Positions 1 to 14,100 of a DNA stretch of 64,000 nucleotides are shown one piece after another; positions within the stretch are counted from its first letter, which is position 1; every line of letters starts with the position of its first letter. Under the pieces are notes generated by a model. The model saw only the letters and a program-made list of their open reading frames with translations, was not told the DNA's origin and searched no databases. The stretch lies in NCBI GenBank assembly GCA_012934845.2, contig WNNJ02003270.1, forward strand, positions 1 to 64,000. Direction: 5' to 3'. The translations under genes and the position numbers were made by a program. The DNA is from Pomphorhynchus laevis (lineage: Eukaryota; Acanthocephala; Palaeacanthocephala; Echinorhynchida; Pomphorhynchidae).

Positions 1-1545
1 TAAGAATTCTACTGCTTCAGAAACCGTAGCGACAAAAGTTACATCATCTGCATACCAACGTTGAAATGCATTAGGCAAACGAGAATTGATGTTTTTTATT
101 AATGGAATCGACGCGCCTGCAAATGCAATCAGATACAGGGGTCACCTTGAGTGAACCCTTCTTTAGAAAACCAAACGTCGTTTTCTACATATAGTTCCGG
201 ATCTTCACAATACGTATTGTTCAATGCGGTTGATAAAGCAGGGCATATATTTGTCATACTAGCAAGTGCATTTTTGCGGTTAATTCGATTGAACGCGTTG
301 CTTGCATCAATTGTTAATATACATTCAGAGGTGTCGAGCTGAAATCTTGATCTAATACTATGTATCGCATATTCTATACCGCAGCGCTGGCCTGCACACA
401 GTTGAATATTCGAGGCGACTTCTTGAACATAGTCAGAAACTATACTTAAAACAGCCTTGCTAATGATTCTTCGAAAAACCTCACAACCCCAATGGGTCTT
501 ACACCTGGTAACTTGTCTAATGCAATCAGGCGTGAGTTGCGGTATGCTCTTAAGCAGTTGCTGGGTAGTTTAATCATTGAGATCTTTCGAGCTACAACAG
601 CTATCGATTCCGCTAACTGTCTGGAATCTCCACCAAATTCTGTAAGCAGTGATCACCACTGAAGTGAGTCAACTCCAGATGAACCTGTTGTACGTCGTGC
701 TTCATAAATAATTATTTCTGCATCCATCTCCTCAAAGCATTCCGTATAGAACGGTAAGCCTGTCTGGTATGGGGAATTTACAATTACTTCATTTACTATA
801 CCAGCTGCTTGTGGATGTTTTTCTCTTAAAATATCTCGTACTGTCTTACCATTCACTTAATTTTAGCACTCTCCCGGATTGGTAGTCAGGATCAAGTACT
901 CTCATAGCCTGAACAGTTTTCCCTGATTTCATCAGTTTGCGAAACGTGCCCTGCCATGATTTATTGTGTATTTCCCGGGAATGTGATAGACATTGTTGTA
1001 TCGATCTAGCTTCTGGCATTAGTTTATGCAGTCTCCCACTCGTCCAAAGTTTCAATCTGCGATTAAGTGTGATCCTAGCTACTGAAATTTTTCTTGTAGG
1101 AATACGTTGGAGAATACACTGGCAAATAACCCTTATTGACATAAGTGCTGAACCATTAATATCATCGGAAGTTCCTACTAAACCAAATAGCTTTGAAAGT
1201 TCATTTATAAATATTCTACTTTCATTACAACGTGGTAATCGAAAATGGTGTGGTCTCCAATTACTTACCTCTTTAAAAGCTTTGCATAGAGTTATACTTT
1301 TATCTGCTCTTTCATTTTGGATATCGCGAATGTAATCATCGCGAATGGTATTATCAGACATTAAAACACTGTTATTGTTCACACTTGATTTTCTCGAATA
1401 GTTAGGACTTGGACGTTCTATACGCACGCATCTGTTCTTACACTCAGGTGTACGGCAGTTGAAACGAGGCCTCTTTGATGTTCCACATTTGCATCCCACA
1501 CATCTAGCAGCGGGTCCATTGCATGTACAACATAATTCTTAACTT
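1..1545 (-). mobile_element. LINE-type retroelement fragment: Cys-rich N-terminus plus reverse transcriptase, broken
   Basis: Read on the minus strand, this is the 5' and central part of a retroelement protein. It begins (about 1538 to 1410) with a Cys-rich block of repeated CxxC/CxC pairs, continues as an alpha-helical linker (open from 1499 to 846), then the start of an RT domain (856 to 653). The RT core follows in changing frames: a PGVRPIG motif near 500, DASNAFN near 300, TQGDP near 150 and WYADD near 40. The order resembles the multi-copy Cys-rich RT proteins I remember from sponges and cnidarians; I cannot confirm the family name. The frame is interrupted several times and the 3' end runs off the window, so this is a fossil. 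Pieces at 15891-16478 and 52855-53290 look like the C-terminal part of the same superfamily. It lies downstream of the last visible exon of the aminopeptidase gene, possibly in one of its introns. Confidence 0.7.
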
Positions 1546-2130
1546 GAAGGTTTACCCCGGACCATTTTTGAAAATTCTTTGACTGTAAGTTCTAATAACC
1601 AAAAGATTTAACCAGTGATTAATATTAATAATATTAATCTTGGTTGAAATCTGGAATGTAAGTAATTAGTAATCAAAAATTAATAAACTAGTTATTGATA
1701 TTAATAACTAGTTAATATTAATATTAATATTTTTATTAATATTATTAATCAAATATTAATAAATTAATTTTATATTAATTTTTTATCGTTGAATTTATTA
1801 TTACTCAAAGTAAGTATTTAAAAAATTGATTAAATAATGATTGATTAATAAATAAATATTTGTTATTGATAAAATAAAATCAATAAGTAATAATTGAATC
1901 GAACTATCAAATATTAGTTGTTAATAACAATCAAATATTAGATGTCAATAAGTAATTAATTATATTAATTTATATATTATATTAATATTAAATATTAGCT
2001 TATAATATTAGCTCATATAATTTATTATATTATTTAGCTTTGGAAGAAGGCGAGCAATTTTTCGATATATTCTATATTTGTTCAAACGTAAAATTATCAG
2101 CAGGTTTAGATTTTTCAAATATATACTTAC
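1546..2130. other. AT-rich spacer without a recognised gene
   Basis: Almost pure A/T with TTAATA-type repetition and no codon-like structure. It starts right after the GTAAGT splice donor of the exon ending at 2131, so it is probably intron of the leukotriene-A4-hydrolase-like gene. Confidence 0.6.
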
Positions 2131-5100
2131 ATTTGACGCCCAAGCAATTTTCCTCAATATATTGCAACAGTATTGAACCTTTTTCATATGGAATAATCGA
2201 ATACGAGTCATCAGGATCAACACCTTTCAGATCTAATACCAATTTAGTAAATGGATGGCCTTTTCCAAAACTATGGATCTAAACAAAGCGATTTACATTT
2301 TATATAATTATACGTATTAGGATACTATCTCATTGACATTAACCAATAATAATTCAAAAATGCAACGAAAATGTGTTTAATATTTGCAACATCTTTATAA
2401 AATTCTAATATTGTGATGTTAATAATTAATTTAAAATTTTCAAATCAAAGGTGCCGGTAGCATTTGTCTCTTCAAGCTGTATGTCTTTGACTGTACCCTT
2501 TATTAAGATTAAATTTGTATATTCGACATTCATGTTCGATACAATTCCAAACTTGCCAAAAATTTATTTTGTATATTCGACATTCTTGTTCAATGCAATT
2601 CAAATTGGAATTTACAATAAACCAATAGACTCTATCTATTTGTTCGCGGCTCTTAATTCAATTTTGATGGTACATCTTCGGTGATATATCAGAATAAAAT
2701 ACAGTTTATAATCTTAAATTTATAATCTTATTATTTTAATCTTATTCAAAATAATCTAATTAAAATATAACAAATTATTACGTCTGTAAATTGTTTTAAA
2801 ACGATCAAAGTAGATGGTTCTAGGTTAATTTTTAAATAGGATGCACACTATCCGCTAAAAATAATAAATTTGGAGTCGATAGTACTATTTTTGAGGCACT
2901 ATAAGAAATTATGGCGTTAATTCATAATTGGATGATGGTCAAAGAGAGTATTAACGATGAAATCTTGGACTTGAATATCGCAGACGATAATTTCAGTGTG
3001 ACAATTAAGTGCCTGATCCAATTGCGATTACTAGTTCAGTTATCCCAATAACTGAGTTACAAAGATCAATAATAATGACAAGCTAGAAATAAATGAAATT
3101 ATTAAAGAAAATTACGGAAAAGCAAGTTAAGCTTTTAAATAGACAGACGCAATAATTTTGTATAAAAGGTCTTTTAAACTAGAATACGGGGAAATATAAA
3201 TATTATTCGTGATTATTTTATAAATGAAAGGAATAAATATTGTTGTATTTTTGTTATAAATTATAATATTGCAATCTAACTAATGATGGTAGCCGCTGAC
3301 GAAATATCGAATTGGCATTTATTTGAGAGTAATGCAATAAAAACTTCTCGGTCAGTATCAGTTAATTTAATTCAAAAAGCCCTTTAATTTAATTTAATTA
3401 ATAAAATTAGATTAACGTTATGTAAGTAAATGTTAATTAATTAATTATTTAATTAAGCCAGTTAATTTAATTTAAAATAGCCTACAATTACCTAACATTA
3501 TTATGCATAAGAAGCTAATCGATATCTAGCCTATCAAATATATTTTGAATAATAACATATTTTAGTGTTTTAACATATTATTACATTATTATATTGACTA
3601 CAATTAAAAAATATTTATTTTTTACGTGGCAAATGCGTGCCGGCGCACCATAACATGATCACAACAACAATAAATGTAAATCATGTTTTGAGGAGGTGAA
3701 TACGGAGGCGTGATTTGAATGCAATAAAAGATGGAGCGCGACGGACGTCGAGTGGGAGCTGATTCCAGGCGAGTGGGGCGGCGACGAGAAAGGATCGAAG
3801 ACTGTAATTATTAGAATAATTGGGACAGTAGAGGAAGAGGAAATTCCGGGAACGAGTGATATAGAGGTGGGGTGATTGTCGTCTAATAAAGGGAGGTGAT
3901 GAACGATGGGGAGCCGACAGCGATGAGACCAAAACTTACGAGTAGGCGAAGTTTGATGCGGATGTAGATGGTGGGCCAGGAGAGTTGGGCAAGATATGTG
4001 GATGTGTGGTCAAAGCGACGAAAACGTAGGAGCACTCGAACGGCAGAGTTGATGATGCGTTGTAGGGATAGGATGATGGATTTGGAGAATTGACGAAAAG
4101 GCTGAGGCAGTAATCGATTTTAGGGAAAAGAAGCGATGAAAGAATAGACATACAAAAACGGAAGTCGATAAAGGGCGGAAACGACGGATGTCACGGAGAA
4201 TTAAGTTAGACGAGCGAACATTTTCACGGACGAAGGGTTTAAGGGAAAGGTGATCATCGAAATGGAATCCTAAGAAAGTGAGATTGTAGACTACGAGGAT
4301 GATTGATGATGCAAAAGATACAGGGGGAGATATGTTAGGTTGACGGGGAAGGATCCACATTATTTTAGGCTTGTCTGGGTTTAGAACGAGATGAAGATGG
4401 TAGAGACGTTTGAAGATAGAAGAAATACAGTTGGAGGCAGAAATTGCGATATCGTGTATGCGATGATGCCATCGGCGTATTGCATGACGTTAAAGGAGTA
4501 ATGTTTGATAAACAAAGAGAGATCGCCGAGTAGAAGAGAGAAAAGCAGGGGACCTATGACTGAACCTTGTGGGACCCCGCAGAAAATAGGGATGGGAGAA
4601 GAGGATGATGAATTTGAACAGATTCGAAAAGAACGGTCGAATATATATGAGGCAAACCATGCTACGGAAAAGGAAGAAAAGCCGTAATCATAACGAAGGC
4701 GAGAAAAGATTATGGAGTAATCAGCGATGTCGAAGAATGGATGAGAGGTCGAGGGAGATGAGAACACTATATAGAGCTTTTTCACGAAAAATGAGTAGGT
4801 TATGGTAAACTTTCATGCAGGCGATTTCTGTGGAGTGATTAGAGCGGAAATCGGATTGGAAAGGAGGGTACAGTTTAGATGAAGAGAGATAAACGTTGAT
4901 CTGTATTAAGATAAGGCGCTTTGAGAGCTTGGAAAGAGTAGGGAGGAGAGAAATAGGGCGATAGCTAGAAGGAAATTAGGGATCGAACGATTGTTTCTTA
5001 AGGAGGGGACGAATGATGCCGGATTTCCAGTGTGATGGAAATAAACTACTGCGGATACGAGTTAAACACGGTGGTGAGGAAAGGGAATATCGATAAGCAT

Positions 5101-8100
5101 ATGGATTTAAGAAATTACCTAACATTATTCGATAGCTAGTCTATCAATTATATTTTAGTGTTTTCAGTTATTTATTAAAACTTTGAGGCTATTTACTAAA
5201 ATAGACGTTTTTAAAATACGAAATTCAATGTAAAGACTAAATATCGATGGAAACTTAGATATTAAACTACTATTATATCCAACAGCATTGGTTAATAATC
5301 AGTTAAAAAATACCGAACGTGGTAATTTTTAATTAAGATAGTAGGCGGAGTGCTGTTGCTTGGCATTAAACCTCTTATAGGGCCACAATAGTCCATGGTT
5401 CTTGCAACTAAGACTCGGCGTATTAGTAATATAATAATACATCGCGTGCTCTTCGAGAATGTTAAATTCACTCATTAGTACTTCATATATGTTCACAAAA
5501 CTATCGCGAATATTGAATACGCAGCAAATGGACAGCTACGGTTTATAGTCTGTTTTCCTCATTGAATTTTGCCTAAAGCCGATTGATAACTGTCCTTTCG
5601 AATAACTACCAGCATTGCTAGTTAGTATAATGTTGCTTTGTGCTCTCTACAAATTGAAACCATATTGAAACCATACAAAATGGTGTTATTAATCGGAAAC
5701 AATTTAAAATAAAAAATTAATAAATTTATAATTTTTGCATAATTATACAGAATTATATGACTACAGAACAAGTCATATGAGAAACAAAATACACATCAAT
5801 ATTATTATAAATTATGATATGTATAATAAAATATGCGCATTTGTGCTGCCTATCAAAAAAAGATTATCTCAATAAATAGTAGAATGGTATTTGCGTCATT
5901 TTGGCTTTAATTTCTAAAGGCAACAAGCATAGCCATATACAATTTACAGAGTCGATCAATATAGCGCTGATATCGTATATTAATTAACAATCAAATCAGC
6001 TAACTATCTACCTATTTTATATTATTTACAAATAAAAAAGTATTTCAAAATATTTAGTATTTTAAAGACGAATTTAGATCTTAATGGATAAATACAACTG
6101 TACCAGCAAAATGAGTACAAAAAAAATAAAACTGCCGAGTTGTTTCATTTTCAATGATTCCAAATTTCAAAATCGATTTGATTCACGCCACAGCAAAAAA
6201 AAAGTACATAAAATGATAACCGTCAAATTTTCTGCTATTTGAGAAGATACTTTATTATTTAATGCTTTTCGAATACTTTACTCCGCCAAGGACGATCCCA
6301 ATCCCGACCAAAAAGAAGGAGGGTAAACAAATCCGCCAGAACAACAGCACGCCAACAAATTTACTATCGAACAACTGAGCTAGGATATCTTTGTATGCAA
6401 CGCGCAGTCCCATCGCTTGGGGTTTGCGAAAAATAAACAAGGGTTGCCGAGCTATTGACGGACTTTACTAAAGAAGTGAGTCGTCACGGTTATCAGAATG
6501 GTTGGACTAAACGTCGGATCGATGACGGGGAAACGCAAGGAAGTATTGGATATGATGAGGAGACACAAAATTTAGATTCTCGGAGGAGAAACCCGATGGA
6601 AAGGAGTAAAGTCAAGAGACATTTAAGATGGGTATAAGCTCATTTTAAGCGTTGGATCGAGTGGTATAAATGGTGTGTGATGATCATTGATCGAGAGCTT
6701 GTGGATAATGTTTTGGAAGTAAAGAGGACAAACGATAGAGTTATATCCGTGATGAGTAACTTGTATAGGGAAAGCATCACAATAGTTTCTGTGCATGCTC
6801 ACAAGTTGGCTGCAGTGATGAAGATAAGGAGAAATTAAAGTAAGACTTATCCGAAAAAAGGACGACAAGATAATGTCAATATGTGATACTCGACGGACAC
6901 GAGACTAAGACGTACATAGCATAGGGATGAGAAATGCCAACGGTGAAAAGCTTTTAGATTATTCAGTGGCTAAGGAGTTACGTTAAGCCAATACATTTTT
7001 TCAAAAAGCACCAAGACATCTCATCACGTATTCGAGTGGGGAAAATTAAAGCCAGATTGACTTCTTCTTATATCCGATAGCATGTGGGTTGAAATTGTAA
7101 AAGCCAAAACGATTTTAGGAGAAGAAATGCCCCACAACACAGAATGATAGTAGTAGACCTGATGATAAGGACGAAAGGGATACAAAAAATCGATCATCAT
7201 TCCGAAAATCAAATTGTGGAAGATAAAAGACTATATCTTGATGGAGGAATTAAAAAAGCGCTTGTTCATAAATTGACCATTGAGGTGATATATTTTGAAG
7301 TCTGGTGAAATAAAAGGGCCATAATCATCTTAAAAGAATCGAAAGCAATTCTTGGACTGTCATCAAGGAAACTCCCACTACTAAATAAGAATGCTTGGTA
7401 GTGGAATCAAACAGTTAAAAATGCTATCAGTCGGAAAAATACACCAAAAGGAAACTGGATTTCAATCCAACAGTAGAGAATAAAGAGGCGTAAAAGCACG
7501 CCAATAAAAATGCGACTCGTGTGTCATAGCAAATAGTTAAGCCGATTAGATAATATATGATCAATTCGAAAAGGATAATAGAAGAGATAACACATGCGTT
7601 TAGCCAATACATTTTCCAAAAAGCACCAAAACATCTCATCACGTATTCGAGTGGCAGAAATTCAAGCCAGATTGACTGATTCAAAACAGTTTCGTAAATA
7701 TGCAAGAATTACAAAAAATATAAATGACTAATTATTATTAATTATTATTAATAATAAACAATTATAATAATTAATTATATGAATAAAATTAAAAAATATT
7801 ATCTTTAATTAATAAAGTGACTTACGTTATCAAAACATTCAAATGTATTATAAAAAAGCAAAATAATTAAGCATTTGTAATTATGACGAGACATACCTGG
7901 TCAATTAGGGCATTATATCCATTCTGATTAAAAAGAGCCCCGTATTTTTCTCCGTTAAGACGTGCAACAATCTTTCCTTCGATAAATCTCGTATGCCCTT
8001 CATTAAGCCTGTATTAACTTCAAAGAAGTCAATGAGGACAGTGTTTAAACGTACCAGAAATGCTCCCAATTCTTGTTTGTAAATAAATTACCAGACCAGC

Positions 8101-11100
8101 TATGTGTGATTTCGTGGGCAACAACATTTACCAACGAGCGATCACCAGCCTGGCAATAAAAACGTATAAAATAAAAGAAAATAATTTAGTGAAATATTTT
8201 TAAGACATACGACGATAGTCGGTGTTACAAATGTTAGACATGGATTTTCCATACCACCGTATGGAAAAGACGGAGGCAGAACCAAGAGATCGTAGCGTTT
8301 CCAAATGTACGGGCCCATTATGGATTCAGCAGTGGTTAGCATTTTTTCAACCTAAACTACTCTATCGTCAATTCACTCATATGTACTTTAAAAAAGCATA
8401 CGTCAATGAATTCATAAGCCGAAGCCTCCAATCCTTCAGGTTCGCACCAAACACGACAACGACTGCTAAGATTTCTTAGAAATAAAAGCGAGATTTATTT
8501 TACAAATTATAGTGTAATATCGTTAAAAAACTAGAAAATAATTGGCATAACAATTGTTAGCGAATGTTATGATACGCAGCGAATTATTTGAGAATTATCT
8601 ATTTGCAAATTATTATTTGAGAATGCTACTATTTCGCAGCTATCGAGCTCGACCTAAAATTACAAATTATCTGGCACTAAATTTTACTTTGCTTTAGGAT
8701 GATCGGATAGACAAATTATCGAATAATAATTGTTTGACGTCAAAATTGGTATTTCACATTTTAACCACATTGAATCAATAAACCAGAAGATGATGAAATA
8801 TTTCATTTTATAAAATGAACATATTTCTGAACTCATTTGTCTGTCTAGATATTAAGCAATAACCATTTATTCAATTGAGTTTCAAACATTTCATTGCGCA
8901 AGTCAACGATTTAACCGAGTATTTAAAAACTCATAAACTATCAAATAATTTATATATTATCGTCTTGATATGTTTGATTAAAGTAAATTATGTTAATGCA
9001 GAACGATTCCAAACTAAAGGGTCGGCTACATCAAACACATGTGATTCAATACACCTTCTGTGCCGGGAATATGCACGTCGTATTGCGAAGTTCTTATTCA
9101 GTATAATTTACTGCATATATTACTTTCTGTTTCTTATTCAGTAAATGTTACCTCTTCAAAGGTAGCTTCTAATCAACTTAATTATGAACGAATCAACATG
9201 AGCCAATCAAAAAGCGAAGAATTTCAAAAATCAGACCAAAAAGACCAAAGAATTTTGCTAACTAAATCGGTAAATTTTAAAAAATATTAACGATCAAAAA
9301 AATATTCTTAATAAAAATTAATTTTTTAATTAATTATTTTTTTACGTTTGTATAAACCAATTCTGATAAATTGTTTAGTACTTTTTGATCGAATTTGTTT
9401 GATTCAAACAACATAAGCAATTAAAAATCCGATTTTAGAATCTAGAAATAAAGCAAATCGCGTAACTTTCTATGTTACTATATAATTCGCTACTAGTTTT
9501 TTTATGGCGGTTTCAAAAATATCAACACAAATATAGAAAGCATATCAGAAATGAGCATCCGGGCAATTTTCAGTTTGTTAACAATAAATTATTTATTGAG
9601 TCGCTTTATTAAATTGGATATTTATAAAATTTATTAATAATTTTATTATTAAAGTTTATTAATAATTGTATATACATTAATTTATATATTTTATTAATAT
9701 TTAGATATTTTATATAATTACATAATTGTAATTATTAATATATAAATCTAGTAAAACTCCAATACTTTTATTTCATGTAGTAGATAAGCCAACTACCTAA
9801 AGAATTGAACTTTATCTAAAAACGGTATCATTGATACCAGGTGTTGATAGAATATATATTGCAACTTACCTGGATTCAAGATTACCTACAGCTATTGCTA
9901 TCAGGTAAGAAGACACAGGAACAAGTTGTTCAAAAACAAATGTGTTTCCTTTTGTTCCTTCTTTTAAAATAGCGCTCATGAGAACTTGTAGATTTTCTGA
10001 AGTTCGAATCGCTGCAGTATAGGTTTGCTTGACCGCTGGACTATCTTGACACGGTATAATAGATCGACAGTGAATTGCCTTTTAGAATAATGAATTCGTT
10101 AGTACATTGAATTCCTTTTTAAATTTAACGAGCATCAATATAATTATTTAAACTAAATTTGTTTATTAAATTATTCAAACTTTTGTTTTTAAAACCAGGA
10201 TAATTTTCTGTTGTAAAATAACTTTTAATTTGTAATTTATTGGACTTGTAAGTGAATGTATATACACTTTAATAGCCACTTTAATAAATCAGTATATTTT
10301 AAAGCGGATTGGCAATATTTCAAAAATTGTTTAGCAATCGCTATATTATTGTTGCCTGATAACAGAAGGAAATATGTTCATTTTTATCTTCTATGCTAAG
10401 AAGTTAGCATAGAAGAGTTATAGTTTCAACAGTTATTTATAACAGAAAATTTTTATCTGCTATTTATCTGCTATTATTTTGAATTGAGAAAATGCCTTCG
10501 AAATAGTTTAGTTTAAAATTTAATTCCAAGTTAAAAAATAGTTAGATGCTAATAATATTAACAAATCCCTTTTGATTTACTTATTTAGCAAACATAAAAA
10601 AAGCATAATCAAATGCATGAAATAAATTTATTATTTATTAAATTTATAACAAGCAAAATTTATATAAAAATAATTAATATACTTTGTAAAATGTAGAGTT
10701 TATCATAACACATAGCTAAATTTATTAATGTATAATATATGTAGAACAATATATGTAGTTTTATAAATATATTTCTATATTATATACTATATTATATAGA
10801 ACTATATTAAATAATATTTATAATATTTCTATATTATACGTTATGCTTATCGTATTTAGAAATATAAAAATAATAAATATAATATAACAATAATAAATAC
10901 ATTTCGTAGCTAGCAACATATAAAACTAAGAGAATGTAATTATCTAATATTTCGAATGTATTCGAAATATTAGACAATATAAATAATATGGAATAATAGC
11001 GAATTTAAGAAATTCACTCAATTTCTTAATTGAATGATAATTGAGAATAATTAATTGAGAATTTTTAAATTTTTTCGTATTTTATATTTTGCATATCGAT

Positions 11101-14100
11101 CAATATTCGGTTGATATTCAACAGTTTAAAAGAATATGTTTATTCTTTATTATTGTTACGATTTACAATGTACATGTTCGTTCTTATTACTATTTATTAT
11201 TATAATTCAATTAATCTATTGTTTATTATAAAATTTAAATTCAATTTTATTAAACTAATTATTTAATTATTTTTAGCAAATTGGTACAATTTTATACGTC
11301 GTACTTTGCAACTTGGTAAAAGATTATTGAATCAGTTTAAAACGAATTCTTGTAAATTGAACATGAAAAAAATCATTTAGGTTATATCATTTATTTATGT
11401 AAATAAACGAGATTAAAATTAATCTGGTTGTGGCACAATATTATCCTCACAGGTATTGTTCCTATTCTTGATACAGCAGGACGCTACTAATCAGTATGTG
11501 TGGGTCTCATCAGCTGCTGACCCAGACCTACATTTGACGTAGTTCCTATTCTTGCTGTATTAAGAATAAGAGTGATACCTGCGAGGACAATATTGTGCCA
11601 CAACCAGAAGAAGCTCAGCTCACATATGCATTCAAGTTAAATTAAAATTAATGTTTAACAAACAAAGAAAAATTTAGATAGCTACCATTCTTTAATACTG
11701 TGGATTTATTAAATAACACATAACGAGGCAAATCAGATAAATAACACACCTGACATTGGCTGAACATGTATGGCAGCTTTTTGCCTTGGGTCTGGTTTGC
11801 AGTAAGCCACTGAAGAGCACTTGCATCAGGACTTGTTTCGTATTCAATCTTTATTCTGTTAATAACAATAAGGTTAACTTATAGAAAATACAAACACATT
11901 TTTAATTTACCTATCAGTGTCCGACATGAAATTGTCCGGTAACATAATAATAAGCGGAGTGCCGAAAATATCATCCGCACCTTGTTGCTTAAATTGTAGT
12001 TCAGTTTGTTTATTCGTACAAATTAGGGAAATTCTATGAATTAATAGATGTTTCGAATCTAAAATCTATACAGAACATTTACCGGGCAGTAACTTCAAAA
12101 TGATTATCTGAAATATATTTAAACATGATGGTAATGATCTAAACTTTACAATTTTAAATTGACAAAAAATAAAAAAATATAAATGACATTTGTAAATTAT
12201 ATAGATTTGCAAAGTTAATATAGATTAGATTTCTTTAATTATATCGATATCTAATTGTAATTATACAGTTAGATATACAATTAATATAAAAATTAGACTA
12301 AACGATTTATAGTAAATTTATTAATTTATGAAACGTAATTTACAGCCATTATTATACTTTATTAAAATGTAATAAAAAGTCTAATTATTTTGAAATAATT
12401 ATGAAAACTATTCTAGTATAAAATAGTTTAATTCTAAATAGAATGAAAGAAAAAATGCTTCAATGATTTTATAATCAAATTTATGTCCTTATCTTTAAGT
12501 TCTTATATCATTTAGTTACATCTAATAAATCACATATTACGTAATCAGAACATAATTAGAAGAATTCAGTGATATTATAGCAGTGTATACACTTTCTTGA
12601 TATTGTCGATAATATTTTTGCTTAGAAACTCGATTGTTACTTATGCATTTACAACTTTAAATTTAATAGTAGTTTAAATTTTTATTGGAACAGTGAATGA
12701 TTCAGTAAAATTTACTTTTTTTGGGATTACAGATAATACTTTGCGACCAGTCTGCTTATCTTTCCAAACTCATATGAAGTCATTGAGACATTTAGCGACT
12801 GCTAAATGTTACAAATTGAACATTTGTAACTTCCCAAATTACAGTTTTTCTAACTTTATAGAAGAAACAATTCAGGTATTTACTTTTTTGTAAGATATTT
12901 ATCTATCCGTAACCTTTCGAAACCAGTAAGTTACGGAAATGTAAATTTTAATCTAATATGTAGCAAATATAATTATTTATAAATACACAGTTTTGCTTCA
13001 AAACGTACATCATTATGATAATTAAAATTCATGAACTAAAAAAATATTTTATATACAAAAAAATATACACTAGCATATAATATACTCCAATATTAAATAT
13101 AATATAATATATTATATTAAAATTTATTATATTATAAGATCATCAAACTAAGTTATTAGAAATAGAGCTTATCTGATTTTTGAAATATTTGCATCTTCAA
13201 TAACTAAGTCTACGTATTTTATACAATATATAAAAGTTATTTATAAAGATAAATAACTATAAATAATAAATAATTATATAAGATTTTATATAATTTACAT
13301 TTATATAACAACATAATTTTAATTTTAAATCATTCGATAGTTAAGCTAATTAAAAAATTATTATAAATAATAAATAATTATATAAGATTTTATACTATTT
13401 ATATTTATATCAAGTCAAAATTTAAAATTGGCATTTAAAATAAAAGCCAATTTTTATGAATCGACTAATAAATAGCAGACCATAAATTAGAATTAATATT
13501 AGAGGTCATCAGGATAGAACTGCAATGTAATCAAGTTTCGGCCCCTATTTCTCGACGAAACATAGCAACTGGGCCAAATACATGCTAATTACGTATTTCC
13601 TCTGATGAAATTTGATTATCAAGTATCTTATTCTAATACAAAGCATTTGCTTATTTTCAATCCGTAAAAGATCACGCTTAATAGTTTTAATTTAAATAAC
13701 ATTTTGTTGATTTATACTTCTCTATTATAAGAAATAGAAAGAATTTCTCAAACTTGTTTGAAAATTAGCAAAAAACTAATCTCCTGGTTATATTGCCGGA
13801 AAACAAACTCCACATGTCAATAATAACAATTATAATACACTACAATACACCAATATATAATTTGTTATAATTTTGATATTTACAACGATCACTTTGAAAA
13901 CAGAGATTTCGTTATTTGAAATCAAGATTAAATACTCTTTTAAATAATCTAATTATATACTGATATAATTATGTATATCATTTATAAATAATTATTAATA
14001 TATAAATATATTATATACAACAATTATATTATATATATAATAAAATATATCAAATATCATATTTTGTGACCCAAGTCAATTGACAGAGTAGATCGTTCTC

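Noticed and set aside
2008-2282. Open frames on both strands (71 and 80 codons) proposed as small genes
   Set aside because: They overlap or shadow the LTA4H-like exon 2278-2131 in other frames.
8222-8479. 85-codon plus-strand frame
   Set aside because: Antisense shadow of two LTA4H-like exons.
8875-9290. Two overlapping plus-strand frames with a [13 protein letters not shown] stretch, considered as a Penelope-like endonuclease
   Set aside because: No GIY-YIG spacing, no Arg/Glu motif; lies within an intron.
12693-12893. 66-codon plus-strand frame
   Set aside because: No family resemblance; intronic; composition like the surroundings.
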